Shown here: positions 17,460 to 27,878 of the stretch, in pieces
How positions within the stretch are numbered: position 1 is the first letter of the stretch
Layout of the letters: every line of letters begins with the position of its first letter
Origin: an uncultured Phycisphaerales bacterium
Lineage (GTDB): Bacteria; Planctomycetota; Phycisphaerae; Sedimentisphaerales; Anaerobacaceae
Assembly: GCA_937927975.1 (NCBI GenBank)
Contig: CALEZT010000270.1
Coordinates: forward strand, 1 to 64,000
Length of the DNA: 64,000 nt
Direction of reading: 5' to 3'
Position numbers and translations under genes: made by a program
Notes under the pieces: generated by a model
What the model saw: the letters and a program-made list of their open reading frames with translations, nothing else
Database searches by the model: none
What the model was told of the DNA's origin: nothing

Positions 17460-19919
17460 CTATCTGCCCCCCGCAGGGCGGCTCTGATGAAGACGCTGAA
17501 CCTGCTCGGCGATCTGCGAAGCCAGCCTCTCGTCACCACCCAACCGGGCTGCCTGCATCGCTTCGTCAAGGGCGCGAAGGGCCTTGTCGAGTTGGCCCGC
17601 CTGGACGTACTCGATCCCCAGGTACTGAAGGGCCTCGGCATTGCGCGGTTCACGCTGAAGGATGTACTGCCACTGGGCGATCGCCTGATCGTGTCGTCCG
17701 AGACGCCCCAGCGTGATGGCCAGGTTGTGGCGAATCGCGGCATTGGCGGGGTCCAACTCGATCGCCTTGACCAAGTGCACAAGTCCTTCCTGGAGCATAC
17801 CCTTCGTGCACAGCAGGATGCCCAGGTTCGCCTGCGCCGTAATGTGATCCGGCTTCGACCGCACCACGAGTCGGTAGTGTTCGATGGCCTGATCGGTCTT
17901 CTTGTCTTGTTCGAGCATCAAGGCCAGGTTGAAACGAGCTTCGTGATCGTCGGGCCTCAGACGCACGGCCTCAAGCCATTGTCTGGTCGCCTCCTGGCGA
18001 TTGCCCATCCGGAACATCGCGACGCCGAGATTGAAGCGGGCCTCGCCGCTGTTGGGGGAAAGCTGCAAGGCTTTCTGCAGGTTCTCGACGGCCTCGTCCA
18101 CTCTGCCCGCGCTGAGCAGGACGACACCGAGCTGGACGCGAATCTCCGCCTCTTGCGGCTTGATCTGGGCCGCCTCCGCCAGGCATCGGAGCGACTCTTC
18201 CCCTTGATGAAGTCCGAACAGCGCCAGACCCAGGTGGTGTAGGGCGTCTGCATTCCGCGGGTTCAGTTCCAGGGCCCTTCTCGCCTGGCGTTCGGCGCCC
18301 GCGTAATCGTTGGACTTGAGGAACTCCCACGCCGCCCGGGTGTAGGAAACGTCGTCGATGAACCGCTCCTGGATGCGGCGGATCGCACCGGGATCGAGGT
18401 TGACGAACTCGGGGATGTTGGCCGCGCGGTCGGGGGAAGTCAGGTGTTCCAGGGCCACCGCAGGCGTGCTCTCGCCCTGCTCGTCGATGTGGGTCAGATA
18501 GAGACGGGTGTAGGCGGAATCCGGTTTGCCCGAGAAAACGAGCCATTTGCCGTTGGGCGAGAAGCTGTGCCAGGAGTTCATCCGCTTCGTGTTGGCTCGC
18601 AACCTTCGGGCCTGCCCTCCCTCGGCGGGGATGATGTACAACTCGCTGTCCGGCTGCAAGAGCATGTAGTTCTCCGCCATGCAGAAGACGATCCACTTGC
18701 CGTCCGGGGAGAATTTGGGGAAGAAATTGCTCTTGCCATTGAAGCTGGCGCCGGCCAGGGGCTCGGCCTTGCCCCCCTGCCCCCCGTTGAACGGAATCCG
18801 GTAGAGATCAAACTTGAAGGGCCTCCCCTCTTCGAGGAATTCCCGGCATTCCTCCGGACTCAGGAGCACTTTCCGTTCGCTGCCGGCGGTCCGCAGGTTG
18901 TGCGCCTCGCGGGCGGCAAAGACGACGTACTTGCCGTCGGGGCTCCACGTCGCATTGCTCTGGACGAGGTTCGGATCGTCCGCGCCCGGCAGCGATTGGA
19001 AACTCCCGGTCTGCCTGTCGTGGATGCACAGGATTCCTTTGACCGGGAAGAACAACTGCGAGAACTCCATGCCCGGCTTGGGAACGAACACCGATTCGTC
19101 CTTGACCGTGCTGACCACGAATCGCCCGTCGGGCGACACCTGCGAGAGGAGCCCATAGGTGACTTCGCCGGGGGCTCGCTTGTAGTCGCCCCAGGTGATG
19201 ATCGAGTCCCGGTCCAGGATCATCTGGGGTTGGACTTTGGCGATGGCGTAGGAGCCCTTGTCGTTGGCGTAGTCAATGTCCATGCCCAGAATCGAGCCGT
19301 CGGCGGAAAAGGAATGGCAGTTGCCGCAGACCGGGAGCTTCTCCAGCACCACAGGCGGCTGCGTGGTCGAGGAGATCGGTCCGAAACGCCATCGAATCTG
19401 CGATGGGTCCCTGACTGCGTCCACAAAGGGCAGGTTCACCTCGCGATAGAACAAAGGCGCCCCCACCGGGTCCGAGGACGTCGCAATCGCGATGTGCCCC
19501 ACGGAGAGAATCTGCGACCGCGTCGCGCGATTGACACCGACAATCGTCACCTTCGCCGGTTTCTCCAGCGAACGCTTCTTGATCTGGTTCCAGACCGAAT
19601 CCAGGGGCCGCCACTGTGCCTGCCGAACGAGCGTATTGACCCGCTTGCCCCCATCCGCAAACTCGACCGTGACCAGCCAAAGATCCGAGCGGGCATCATT
19701 GTCTTTCCAGCGGAACTGCGGAGCCGGCATCTCAGGGGGAAACAAGGTCTCGTCCAGCGGGTTTTCAATCGTCAGTTGCTGCGTCTGTTCGGCGCCGGCG
19801 AGAGCAACCAGGATGTCGTCCGGATTCGCCCGGTCGGAGAAGAACAGGACCCAGCAGGCCGCGGCGATCCCGACCGCGGCGGCCAGTCCCGCTGCCACCA
19901 TTCGAATCGATTTCTGCAT
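17460..19919 (-). CDS. Exported PD40-propeller / TPR protein with a CxxCH haem motif
   Basis: 819 residues from ATG 19919 (a GTG eight codons upstream is possible). The N-terminal hydrophobic stretch (MVAAGLAAAVGIAAACWVLFF) is an anchor or signal. CGNCHSFSADG near residue 197 is a c-type haem attachment motif. PD40/TolB-type propeller repeats follow: WSPDGKYVVFAA near 323, FSPDGKWIVFCMA near 405 and FSPNGKWLVFSG near 455. The C-terminal third (about 530-815) is around eight TPR units (e.g. AEIRVQLGVVLLSAGRVDEA). It is probably periplasmic, with TPRs for protein contacts. The combination of a propeller with a haem site recalls the HzsA-like protein at 60722. It lies 156 bases upstream of CotH copy A on the same strand. 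No substrate can be named. Confidence 0.83.
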   Translation of the reverse strand: MQKSIRMVAAGLAAAVGIAAACWVLFFSDRANPDDILVALAGAEQTQQLTIENPLDETLFPPEMPAPQFRWKDNDARSDLWLVTVEFADGGKRVNTLVRQAQWRPLDSVWNQIKKRSLEKPAKVTIVGVNRATRSQILSVGHIAIATSSDPVGAPLFYREVNLPFVDAVRDPSQIRWRFGPISSTTQPPVVLEKLPVCGNCHSFSADGSILGMDIDYANDKGSYAIAKVQPQMILDRDSIITWGDYKRAPGEVTYGLLSQVSPDGRFVVSTVKDESVFVPKPGMEFSQLFFPVKGILCIHDRQTGSFQSLPGADDPNLVQSNATWSPDGKYVVFAAREAHNLRTAGSERKVLLSPEECREFLEEGRPFKFDLYRIPFNGGQGGKAEPLAGASFNGKSNFFPKFSPDGKWIVFCMAENYMLLQPDSELYIIPAEGGQARRLRANTKRMNSWHSFSPNGKWLVFSGKPDSAYTRLYLTHIDEQGESTPAVALEHLTSPDRAANIPEFVNLDPGAIRRIQERFIDDVSYTRAAWEFLKSNDYAGAERQARRALELNPRNADALHHLGLALFGLHQGEESLRCLAEAAQIKPQEAEIRVQLGVVLLSAGRVDEAVENLQKALQLSPNSGEARFNLGVAMFRMGNRQEATRQWLEAVRLRPDDHEARFNLALMLEQDKKTDQAIEHYRLVVRSKPDHITAQANLGILLCTKGMLQEGLVHLVKAIELDPANAAIRHNLAITLGRLGRHDQAIAQWQYILQREPRNAEALQYLGIEYVQAGQLDKALRALDEAMQAARLGGDERLASQIAEQVQRLHQSRPAGGR

Positions 19920-20117
19920 AGGCCTTCCGTCGACTTCCCCCACGAACCCGACGAAACAACGATTGCACAGCGACTGTCCATGTTACCACGCGGCGGCATC
20001 CGGTTTCAACACTTCTTGTGATTTGACGGCAGATCCTCTCCCGGCGAGACTCCTCGATTCGACAGGAGTCCACCTTGCGAGCGGGCAGGGCAGGTTTTCC
20101 TGGAGGACAATCGGACC

Positions 20118-23100
20118 TCAGAGCGGCGCGGCGTTTGCTTCTCCCGGCGTAGGTTCGCTCAGAGGCACGAAATCGTATGTGTCCGTGCCTTGTGGCCAGC
20201 GTCCCAGGGAGACACCCGATTCCGAAGCGTCGAACTTCTGCTTCTCGCAGTAGCCGATCAGAACGCCGGCGGAACTCCCGTGGAGGCAGACGGTTTCACC
20301 ATCCTTGCTGAGACCGAAAGGCACGCTGCATCCGGGATCCGCCGGGTTGCCGAAATGCTGATCCTGGGAGAAAACGAGGTACCCGCCGGCAGGGATGCTT
20401 GTACCGCCGGGGATTCGATACTTGGTCGGATCGTCGCGGTCGTCGCTGAGGAACCAGCCCGAAATGTCGATCGCATGGCCCGTCGTGTTGTGCAGTTCGA
20501 TCCAGTCGGACGCTCCAGGAGCGGGATTGGCCATGAGTTCGTTGATGACAATCGACCCTGGCTCCGGGACCTGTCCGCTGTCGTCCTTGCCGGGCGAGCC
20601 GCCTGCCTTGGCGCTGGGACGCCATGCGTCTCTTGTGCCCGGATCGCTCGGCGACTGCGGATCACGGATCGTCAGGGAGAACCCCCATCCATCGGTCAGA
20701 TCGAACCAGTCGTCCTGATACTCGAAGCTCTGAATCACCGCTCCGGCGGCGTCGACCAGTTCAATCCTCTCGCCGGCGTTGTCCAGACTGCCTGCATACT
20801 GCCCGACCAGCGGCAGCGTGCTGCCATATCGAACCATGAAGGACGAGATGTCCTTGGCCACGAGGCAATAGCCGCCCGCTCGCAGTTCGTAGTTCGGGAA
20901 GGTGAACTCGATTCCCCGCGTGAAACGGACCATGGCCAGGTTGATCGGCTGAGAGCCGATATTCGTCAGTTCGACGTACTCTGCCTCTGAGATCTGAGAT
21001 GTGAGATCTGAGATTTCAGAAGCCGGATGATACATGATCTCGTTGACTCGCAGGCTCTCGGCCACCGGGCCCACCGCAAAAACCGCTTCGTTCAACGCGC
21101 TCCATGTCGAACCGCTCAAAACCCGGGCCTTGACCTGGACGGTCCGCGAGAGGGCTACCGGCCCGGCGTACTTCACGGCGGTCGGCGAAACGCCGCTGGG
21201 AACTGGGCCGCCTGCGCTTGCCCCTGCAACGAGTTCTGCTGATAACAGGAAATCCGAGCTCGTCGTGGACTGGTTCATCGCATGGACGGCCAGGATGTTC
21301 TGGCCCAGCTTCAGGCTGCCGAGAGAGGACGAGACGTCGAAAGCCTCGAAGAGGACCGCCGCGTCGTCGGGATTCTGGGTGTTGGCGGCCGAGTTCCACG
21401 CGGGACTGCCTGCGAAGTTCTTTCGGGCGATCTCGGTCCCGTTCAAATAGGCGATGAACCCGTCGTCATAGCGAACGTTCAACGTCAGGACGCTCAGATT
21501 CACGAGACTGTCCAACGTGGTCGTGAAGGGAATCCGAACGTAGCAGCTCGCGTTACGCGAGTACATCTGGGTCTGGACGTTGACGCCGATCAGGGATTCG
21601 AAGCCGGTGCTCCGCTCGAAACCGACGCCGCCGGCGCCGCTGAGCCAGGAGGAATCATCGAAGGGCTGTCCGCCCTTCCAGGCATCGGAGACCGGGCCGG
21701 TGGGGATCAAGACTCGCTTGGCGGCGTTCTCGGCCACAAGCTTGCCCTGATTCGTCGGTTCGGCTACGGCCCCGGGGACTCGCGGATCGCTGCCGTCCAG
21801 GGTGTACCAGATCGCGCCGCCTGGTGCCTGCATCGAGAGACCTGCGCCGACGTCTGCATGCCCGCCGTGCTGATACTGGCCGTTCAGATGAAAAACCGGG
21901 GCCTCGATGCTCGGATAGAGCCCGCGCGACCGGAACTGCGACAGTGCGATGTTCGTGCGGCGCGGGAAGTAGTCGTTGAGAAGCCGGTTCTTCTCCGGAA
22001 TCCAGTATTTGTCGCGAGTGTACAGATCATAGGGTCCGCTCTGGTACTGGTGCATGTCCCTGCGATAGTCGCCCCAACGAGCCGACTCGGCGATCACCGC
22101 GGTCTCGATCTCGTCGACCCGGGTGCGATACCGCTGGGCATTTCGCTCGGCCGTCAGGGCGCCGCCGTTAAAGAGGTGCTTGTGAACCCGGTCGCCGAAA
22201 CGAATGCGGAATTCCTCGATGCTGCTCAGCGTGGTGAACAGGCCGGTCGGGTCGGAGGCGGGCGAGTTGCCGTTCTGGTTCACGTTCTCGCAGACGTGTT
22301 CGCCGTCCCAGACGTAGAACCGCCACGGCCTCTTGTCCGGTCCGCCGCCGGCGGCCCGCCAGTTGCCGTCGGTCTTGAGATCGACGTTGCCCGCGAACAG
22401 GTTCAGCAGCGTCCAGTCGATGAAGTTTTCGATATCGATCATCTCCTGGATGCGGGTCCAATTCTTGCTCTGGACGACGCTGCGGGTCTCCTGCCAGACC
22501 TGGGTCGTTCCGCTGGTCGCCCTGCCTCCGTTGATGGCGTCGATCCGGCCGGGATCGCCGCCGTTGTAGGCGGCGTAGTGCGAAGAAACGGGACGCTCCT
22601 GGACATCGTACAGACCCCAGTAAATGCCGTTGATGTAGAGGTGCACGTAGAACCCGTAGCCGCCGTCCGCATGTCCCATGTCGAGCATGGAGTCGTGCAT
22701 CCACTGGTCGCGGAGGTACTGAGTCCGCTGGCGTTGATCGGGGGCCCAGTGATTCCACGCGTTGTTGAAGAAACCGCGAAGCTGCAGGGACTCGAAGCGG
22801 TCGACGGGACTGTGGTCAAACAGTGGGAATTCGAACTGACTCGAGCCGTATTCGCCGCGGAACCGCAGCGAAAAACTGTGCTTGGGCATCTTCTGTGGAT
22901 TGCGGCTCTCGCCGCCCTGGATGCGGATGCCGCAATCCACGTGGAATTCCCTGGCTCCATCGGCAGTGAACAACTCCGCGGATATGGGGCGTTCCCAGTC
23001 CTGACCGCCCGTGCTGCTGTGGCCGGTGTAGATGTAGATGCCTCCTGTGGCGGGGTCCTTCGCCTGGCTGAAGAGATGGTCTTTGTTCGTGACCAGCGAA

Positions 23101-24053
23101 AGGGTCGGAATCGCCAACATGGCGTCGGCCATCAGATTGCTGTACGCCGGATCGTTGTAGACTTCGGGGTCCATTTCGTAATCCGCGGGATAGCTGCCGA
23201 ACCACTTGTCGGGGTACCCTCTGGCCACGACGGCGGTCTGCGTCGTCGTCATCGCGTCGGCCAGGAAGAGATAGGTATGGGTGTCCACATCGGAGGGCAG
23301 CCAACCTTCCTTGATCGCCCGGGCGCGAAGACAGGTCGTCTTGGTAACGAAAACCGGACCTATGTAGATCATACCCTTGGGGAGCCGACCGGTCGCCGAG
23401 CCGGGTTCGCTGCTGTCAAGCGTATAGTAGATGGTCGCATCCGGCGTCTTGCACGTGATCGTCACCTCGAACGGAGCATCATAGAAGCCGCGGTCCTGAG
23501 TGAATTTCGTGTCCGCCACGAGGCCTTCGTAGGACACGGAATTCAGGTTCCCCGGAGTCGCCAGCATCATGTACCGCCAGTCGTCGGCCCCCGAGGGAGA
23601 GCGACCGTAGGAGACATCGCTTCGCTGCTTCTTGAAAACCACGTGATCGAGCAGGGTCGATCCGTCCTTGTCGAACAGGGCGATCTGATCGCCCCCGGCG
23701 TCGAGTCTGAATGAGGCATGCAGGCCGGGAGCCGTGGTGTCGCCATCCAGCCAGATGACCAGAAGGCCCTTGGCGGGGATCCGGGTCGAATTCGGAATTC
23801 CCGTGGGAATCTGCCATTTCATCGGGGATTTGGGATCGTCGGTGAGGTACATGCCCGCGACGTCGATCAGAGAATCCCCTGTGTTGTACAGCTCAACCCA
23901 GTCGTCGAATTGGCCCTGCGGGTCCGCCAGCGTGCTGCTATTGGCCGCCATGAACTCGTTGATCAGCACCGGCCCGGCGGCTCCCTGCGCCGAGCGGCCG
24001 ATCCCCAGGATGAACACGAAGAGGAAAACTGCGACTTGCGTCGATCTCCACAT
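20118..24053 (-). CDS. Giant secreted LTD / CotH-kinase-like protein (copy B)
   Basis: 1311 residues with a signal peptide (VAVFLFVFILGIGRSAQGA); AGGTGA lies 7 bases before the ATG. Order of domains: LTD (VLINEFMAANSSTLAD, residues 27-130); a chitobiase C-terminal-like beta module (IYYTLDSSEPG, about 165-260); a CotH-like kinase fold (about 330-640: DCGIRIQGGESR, KHSFSLRFRGEYG, NGIYWGLYDVQERP, then FYVWDGEHVCEN near 580, where WDGEH replaces the usual WDxD); a second IWYTLDGSDP module; the RYDDGFIAYLNG module; and two C-terminal LTDs. This arrangement is common in Planctomycetota and their relatives, where the proteins are thought to act at the cell surface. An in-frame simple repeat lies inside one LTD (20985-21020). 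A separate transcription start is likely, given 225 bases upstream. Confidence 0.88.
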   Translation of the reverse strand: MWRSTQVAVFLFVFILGIGRSAQGAAGPVLINEFMAANSSTLADPQGQFDDWVELYNTGDSLIDVAGMYLTDDPKSPMKWQIPTGIPNSTRIPAKGLLVIWLDGDTTAPGLHASFRLDAGGDQIALFDKDGSTLLDHVVFKKQRSDVSYGRSPSGADDWRYMMLATPGNLNSVSYEGLVADTKFTQDRGFYDAPFEVTITCKTPDATIYYTLDSSEPGSATGRLPKGMIYIGPVFVTKTTCLRARAIKEGWLPSDVDTHTYLFLADAMTTTQTAVVARGYPDKWFGSYPADYEMDPEVYNDPAYSNLMADAMLAIPTLSLVTNKDHLFSQAKDPATGGIYIYTGHSSTGGQDWERPISAELFTADGAREFHVDCGIRIQGGESRNPQKMPKHSFSLRFRGEYGSSQFEFPLFDHSPVDRFESLQLRGFFNNAWNHWAPDQRQRTQYLRDQWMHDSMLDMGHADGGYGFYVHLYINGIYWGLYDVQERPVSSHYAAYNGGDPGRIDAINGGRATSGTTQVWQETRSVVQSKNWTRIQEMIDIENFIDWTLLNLFAGNVDLKTDGNWRAAGGGPDKRPWRFYVWDGEHVCENVNQNGNSPASDPTGLFTTLSSIEEFRIRFGDRVHKHLFNGGALTAERNAQRYRTRVDEIETAVIAESARWGDYRRDMHQYQSGPYDLYTRDKYWIPEKNRLLNDYFPRRTNIALSQFRSRGLYPSIEAPVFHLNGQYQHGGHADVGAGLSMQAPGGAIWYTLDGSDPRVPGAVAEPTNQGKLVAENAAKRVLIPTGPVSDAWKGGQPFDDSSWLSGAGGVGFERSTGFESLIGVNVQTQMYSRNASCYVRIPFTTTLDSLVNLSVLTLNVRYDDGFIAYLNGTEIARKNFAGSPAWNSAANTQNPDDAAVLFEAFDVSSSLGSLKLGQNILAVHAMNQSTTSSDFLLSAELVAGASAGGPVPSGVSPTAVKYAGPVALSRTVQVKARVLSGSTWSALNEAVFAVGPVAESLRVNEIMYHPASEISDLTSQISEAEYVELTNIGSQPINLAMVRFTRGIEFTFPNYELRAGGYCLVAKDISSFMVRYGSTLPLVGQYAGSLDNAGERIELVDAAGAVIQSFEYQDDWFDLTDGWGFSLTIRDPQSPSDPGTRDAWRPSAKAGGSPGKDDSGQVPEPGSIVINELMANPAPGASDWIELHNTTGHAIDISGWFLSDDRDDPTKYRIPGGTSIPAGGYLVFSQDQHFGNPADPGCSVPFGLSKDGETVCLHGSSAGVLIGYCEKQKFDASESGVSLGRWPQGTDTYDFVPLSEPTPGEANAAPL
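20985..21020 (-). repeat. Short in-frame direct repeat inside copy B
   Basis: A 36-base stretch built of GAGATCTGAGAT-type units (GAGATCTGAGAT, GTGAGATCTGAGAT, then TTCAGA). On the coding strand it encodes ISDLTSQIS, an insertion between the NEIMYHP and EYVEL blocks of an LTD, where sibling LTDs in the window have only a short loop. Confidence 0.7.
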
Positions 24054-24210
24054 GCTGCTTTCACCTCACTCCTGCGTTTTCGATCTGCCATCGCATCCTG
24101 TGGCGCCGCCGTAGAGTTGGAGGAAGTGCCGCAATGGGGACTTTCCGCTCCGCCGGCACAACGCACAAACCCATCGAGCCGGGCTCCATTCTACCATATC
24201 GGACGCGAAA

Positions 24211-24247
24211 AACCCAAACAAAAAGGTGCGCCCCTGGGGGCGCACCT
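24211..24247 (-). terminator. Strong intrinsic terminator of the sugar operon
   Basis: A perfect 11-bp stem AGGTGCGCCCC / GGGGCGCACCT (24224-24247) with a minimal loop. Reading on the minus strand it is followed by TTTTTGTTTGGGTTTTT. It lies 32 bases after the stop of the last operon gene, so it closes the four-gene unit. Confidence 0.9.
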
Positions 24248-24278
24248 CGTGAAACACTGGCAATTCCGGATACCGGCG

Positions 24279-25499
24279 TTATTCGACCTTCAGGTCCGGA
24301 TTATTGGGCCCGAAGTGCTTCAGCATGACGATCGGGTCGGTCTTCGAGGGATTGGTGATCGTGACGCCCGCGCGAGCAGCCTGCTCTGTGACGAAGAACT
24401 CGTCCTGCGTGAGCTGGCCGTAGCGGATCATCGTCGGGGTCTCGATGTCCCAGACGCCCATTGTGCCGTGGCCCTGCATCATGATCATGCCGTAGGCGAC
24501 GCTGTCCCTGATCGTCACGGTCGTGCCCGGCCAAACGGTCAGTTCCTTGGCGCTGAACGCCGTGGATTTGTAGCAGATCCAGTTCTCCTGGAAGCCCTGC
24601 TTCTTCATGTCCTTCACAGGGTAGACCGGGACAGGCTTCATGAAGCGGTTCTTCACGAAGTCCGGATCGACGTTGAGATCCCAGTCGATGACGCCCAGCA
24701 GCCAATCGACCTTGCCCTGCTTTTTCTTCGGGGTGTCCTTCCAGAGCAATTCCTTGGGCACGACCTGATTGTGCGTGACGTTCTCGTACATCGCGAAGAC
24801 GTCCGAGGCCTTCTGCGGCTCGTACGTGCACAGGCTGCCTGGCGCGTGGAGCACGCCTGGTGGGACGTCCCATCCGGTCCCGGGATCGAGCCGATAGGCC
24901 GGGGCCAGGGACGTGATCGAGTTGTCTCTGCCTTCGGCGGCGTCCTGCAGTGCCTTGCGGACCTGGTCTTTGGTGACGCCTGGATAGAGGCCGAAGAAGG
25001 TGTACGGGAAATCGCCGCCGTGGTTATTGACCTGTGGCGGGAAGAAATAGGCCTCCGGCTTGCCCAACTGCCCGGTGAGCTTGGCGTGCTTGTCGCGGTG
25101 GTGGATGTGGTGCGGGAGCGCGCCTTTGTTGTCGAAGAACTTCGAGTACATGGGCCAGCGGCCGTGCTTCTTCCAGAGGCGGTCGCCGATGATCTGGCCC
25201 TGGAGATCGTCGATTGCGTCGCGCAGCAGGAACTGCTGGACCTTGCCCCCGTCCTCGAAGGCGATGAAGCTCAGACCCTCGTTGGGCGAGGTCAGCGGCC
25301 CGTTGTCCGCGGGCGTCGTCGAGGAGAACCACCGTTCGTCGATGCCGCCCCGCTCGCCGCCGAGGGCGTAGTAATCATCCGGATGCAGCTTGATCCGCCG
25401 TCCCGGCACGCAGAACGATCTCGGCACCCACGTCGGCGTCAGCCGCAGGATTCCCTGGCCCTGTTCGAGGGCCAGGCTGGCTATCTTCTTCACAGACAT
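24279..25499 (-). CDS. Cupin-type sugar isomerase-like protein (mannose-6-phosphate isomerase-like)
   Basis: 406 residues from ATG 25499, preceded by GGAAGGG. It reads as a double-stranded beta-helix protein: HPDDYYALGG near the N-terminus, LPHHIHHRDKHAKLTGQLGKPEAYFFPP (His-rich metal-site candidates plus the Gly-Lys-Pro-Glu-Ala segment typical of type I phosphomannose isomerases), and DVPPGVLHAPGSLCTYEPQ, the second cupin block. The C-terminal half has a second cupin (TVWPGTTVTIRDSVAYGMIMMQGHG). It is the last gene of a four-gene minus-strand operon with a Gfo/Idh/MocA dehydrogenase and two TIM-barrel isomerases, and is followed by a strong terminator. The most likely activity is isomerisation of a keto/aldo sugar, cytoplasmic, but the substrate is unknown and no signal peptide is present. 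Confidence 0.78.
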   Translation of the reverse strand: MSVKKIASLALEQGQGILRLTPTWVPRSFCVPGRRIKLHPDDYYALGGERGGIDERWFSSTTPADNGPLTSPNEGLSFIAFEDGGKVQQFLLRDAIDDLQGQIIGDRLWKKHGRWPMYSKFFDNKGALPHHIHHRDKHAKLTGQLGKPEAYFFPPQVNNHGGDFPYTFFGLYPGVTKDQVRKALQDAAEGRDNSITSLAPAYRLDPGTGWDVPPGVLHAPGSLCTYEPQKASDVFAMYENVTHNQVVPKELLWKDTPKKKQGKVDWLLGVIDWDLNVDPDFVKNRFMKPVPVYPVKDMKKQGFQENWICYKSTAFSAKELTVWPGTTVTIRDSVAYGMIMMQGHGTMGVWDIETPTMIRYGQLTQDEFFVTEQAARAGVTITNPSKTDPIVMLKHFGPNNPDLKVE

Positions 25500-25588
25500 G
25501 ATTCGATTCCCTTCCTTTCTCAATGCGATGGGACGGATAGGACCGATGGGACACAGGAGTCCGATCCGTCCCACGGGTCCTCTTTGTC

Positions 25589-26728
25589 TCACGACTTGAC
25601 GTTTTCCCAGGCGCCCTTCTTGGCCGAGGCCAGCACCGCGTCGCAAACGTACTGCGTGGCCAGCGCATCGCGGAACGTCGGCGCCGTCGGCAGGCCCTTG
25701 GCGGCGTTCTCCAGGAAATCGGCCACCTGGTGCACGAACGTATGCTCGTAACCGATCTGCAAGCCGGGCACCCACCAGTGAGACATGTAGGGCATGTCGC
25801 CATCGGTGACGTGGATCGTCCGCCAGCCGCGGACGATCGATTCGTCGCGGTGATCGAAGTAGCTCAGCCGGTGCAGGTCGTGCAGGTCCCATGCGATCGA
25901 GGCGTGCTCGCCGTTGATTTCGAAGGTGTACAGGGCCTTGTGTCCGCGGGCGTAGCGGGTGGACTCGAAGTTGCCCATCGAGCCGTTCCCGAACCGGCAG
26001 AAGAACGTGCAGGCGTCGTCGATGCCCACCGGCGCGACCTTGCCCGTCTCGACGTTCATTCGCTCTTTGACGAAGGTCTCCGTCATGGCGCACACGGACG
26101 TAATCGGCCCGTTGTGCCAGAGAGCGGTGTCGATGCAGTGGGCGAGCAGATCGCCTGTGACGCCCGAGCCGGCGGCCTTGACGTCCAACCGCCAAGTCCC
26201 CATGCCGCCCTGCGGCACCTTGGTGGAGATCGTCCAGTCCTGGAGGAAATTCGCCCGGTAATGGAAGATCCGGCCGAGCTTGCCACTGTCGATGAGCTGC
26301 TTGGCCATCGTCACGGCCGGCACCCGGCGGTAGTTGAACGACACCATGTTCGCCACGCCGGCCTTTTCGACCGCCTGGACCATCGGCTCGGCTTCGGCGC
26401 CGGTCCTGGCCAGCGGTTTCTCGCAGATGATCATCTTACCCGCCTGTGCGGCGGCGATCGCGATCTCCGCGTGGTAGTTGTTCGGCACGCAGATATCGAC
26501 CACGTCGATCTTCTTGTCGTCGATCACTTTGCGCCAGTCCGTCACGTACGACTCGAAGCCCCAGCGGTCGGCGAAGGCCTTCGCTTCCTTTTCCTCCAGC
26601 CCGCAAATGGTCTTGAGGACCGGCTTGTACGGCACGTCGAAGAAATTGGCCACCTTGCGGTAGGCGTTCGAGTGTGTACGGCCCATGAAGCCGTAACCGA
26701 TGATGCCGACGTTCAATGGTTTTGTCAT
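25589..26728 (-). CDS. Gfo/Idh/MocA-family NAD(P)-dependent sugar oxidoreductase
   Basis: 379 residues from ATG 26728, nine bases after GAAGGA. The N-terminal Rossmann motif is [20 protein letters not shown], followed by the family's EKPLA motif ([11 protein letters not shown], Lys/Pro at the active site). The C-terminal alpha/beta domain has [15 protein letters not shown], containing the Asp-x3-His pair used for catalysis and substrate binding. Members oxidise or reduce hydroxyls of sugars and polyols. In planctomycete and Bacteroidota sugar loci such enzymes often make 3-keto sugars. No Tat signal is present, so it is cytoplasmic. It sits between the cupin gene (89 bases downstream) and a TIM-barrel isomerase gene (61 bases upstream) in a common operon. 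Confidence 0.93.
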   Translation of the reverse strand: MTKPLNVGIIGYGFMGRTHSNAYRKVANFFDVPYKPVLKTICGLEEKEAKAFADRWGFESYVTDWRKVIDDKKIDVVDICVPNNYHAEIAIAAAQAGKMIICEKPLARTGAEAEPMVQAVEKAGVANMVSFNYRRVPAVTMAKQLIDSGKLGRIFHYRANFLQDWTISTKVPQGGMGTWRLDVKAAGSGVTGDLLAHCIDTALWHNGPITSVCAMTETFVKERMNVETGKVAPVGIDDACTFFCRFGNGSMGNFESTRYARGHKALYTFEINGEHASIAWDLHDLHRLSYFDHRDESIVRGWRTIHVTDGDMPYMSHWWVPGLQIGYEHTFVHQVADFLENAAKGLPTAPTFRDALATQYVCDAVLASAKKGAWENVKS

Positions 26729-26789
26729 TGCAGTCATTCCTTCATTCATGATAGGACGGAAGGATGGGGCTTGCCCCACCGATTCTTTC

Positions 26790-27827
<1,038 letters not shown>

Positions 27828-27878
27828 TTTCAACTCCTTGAAGTCTCAAGTGTGAAGTTTCTCTGAAGCGAACGCCCG

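Noticed and set aside
21282..23714. An 810-codon plus-strand frame over CotH copy B
   Set aside because: Antisense shadow of a clear secreted protein; no start site or motif of its own.
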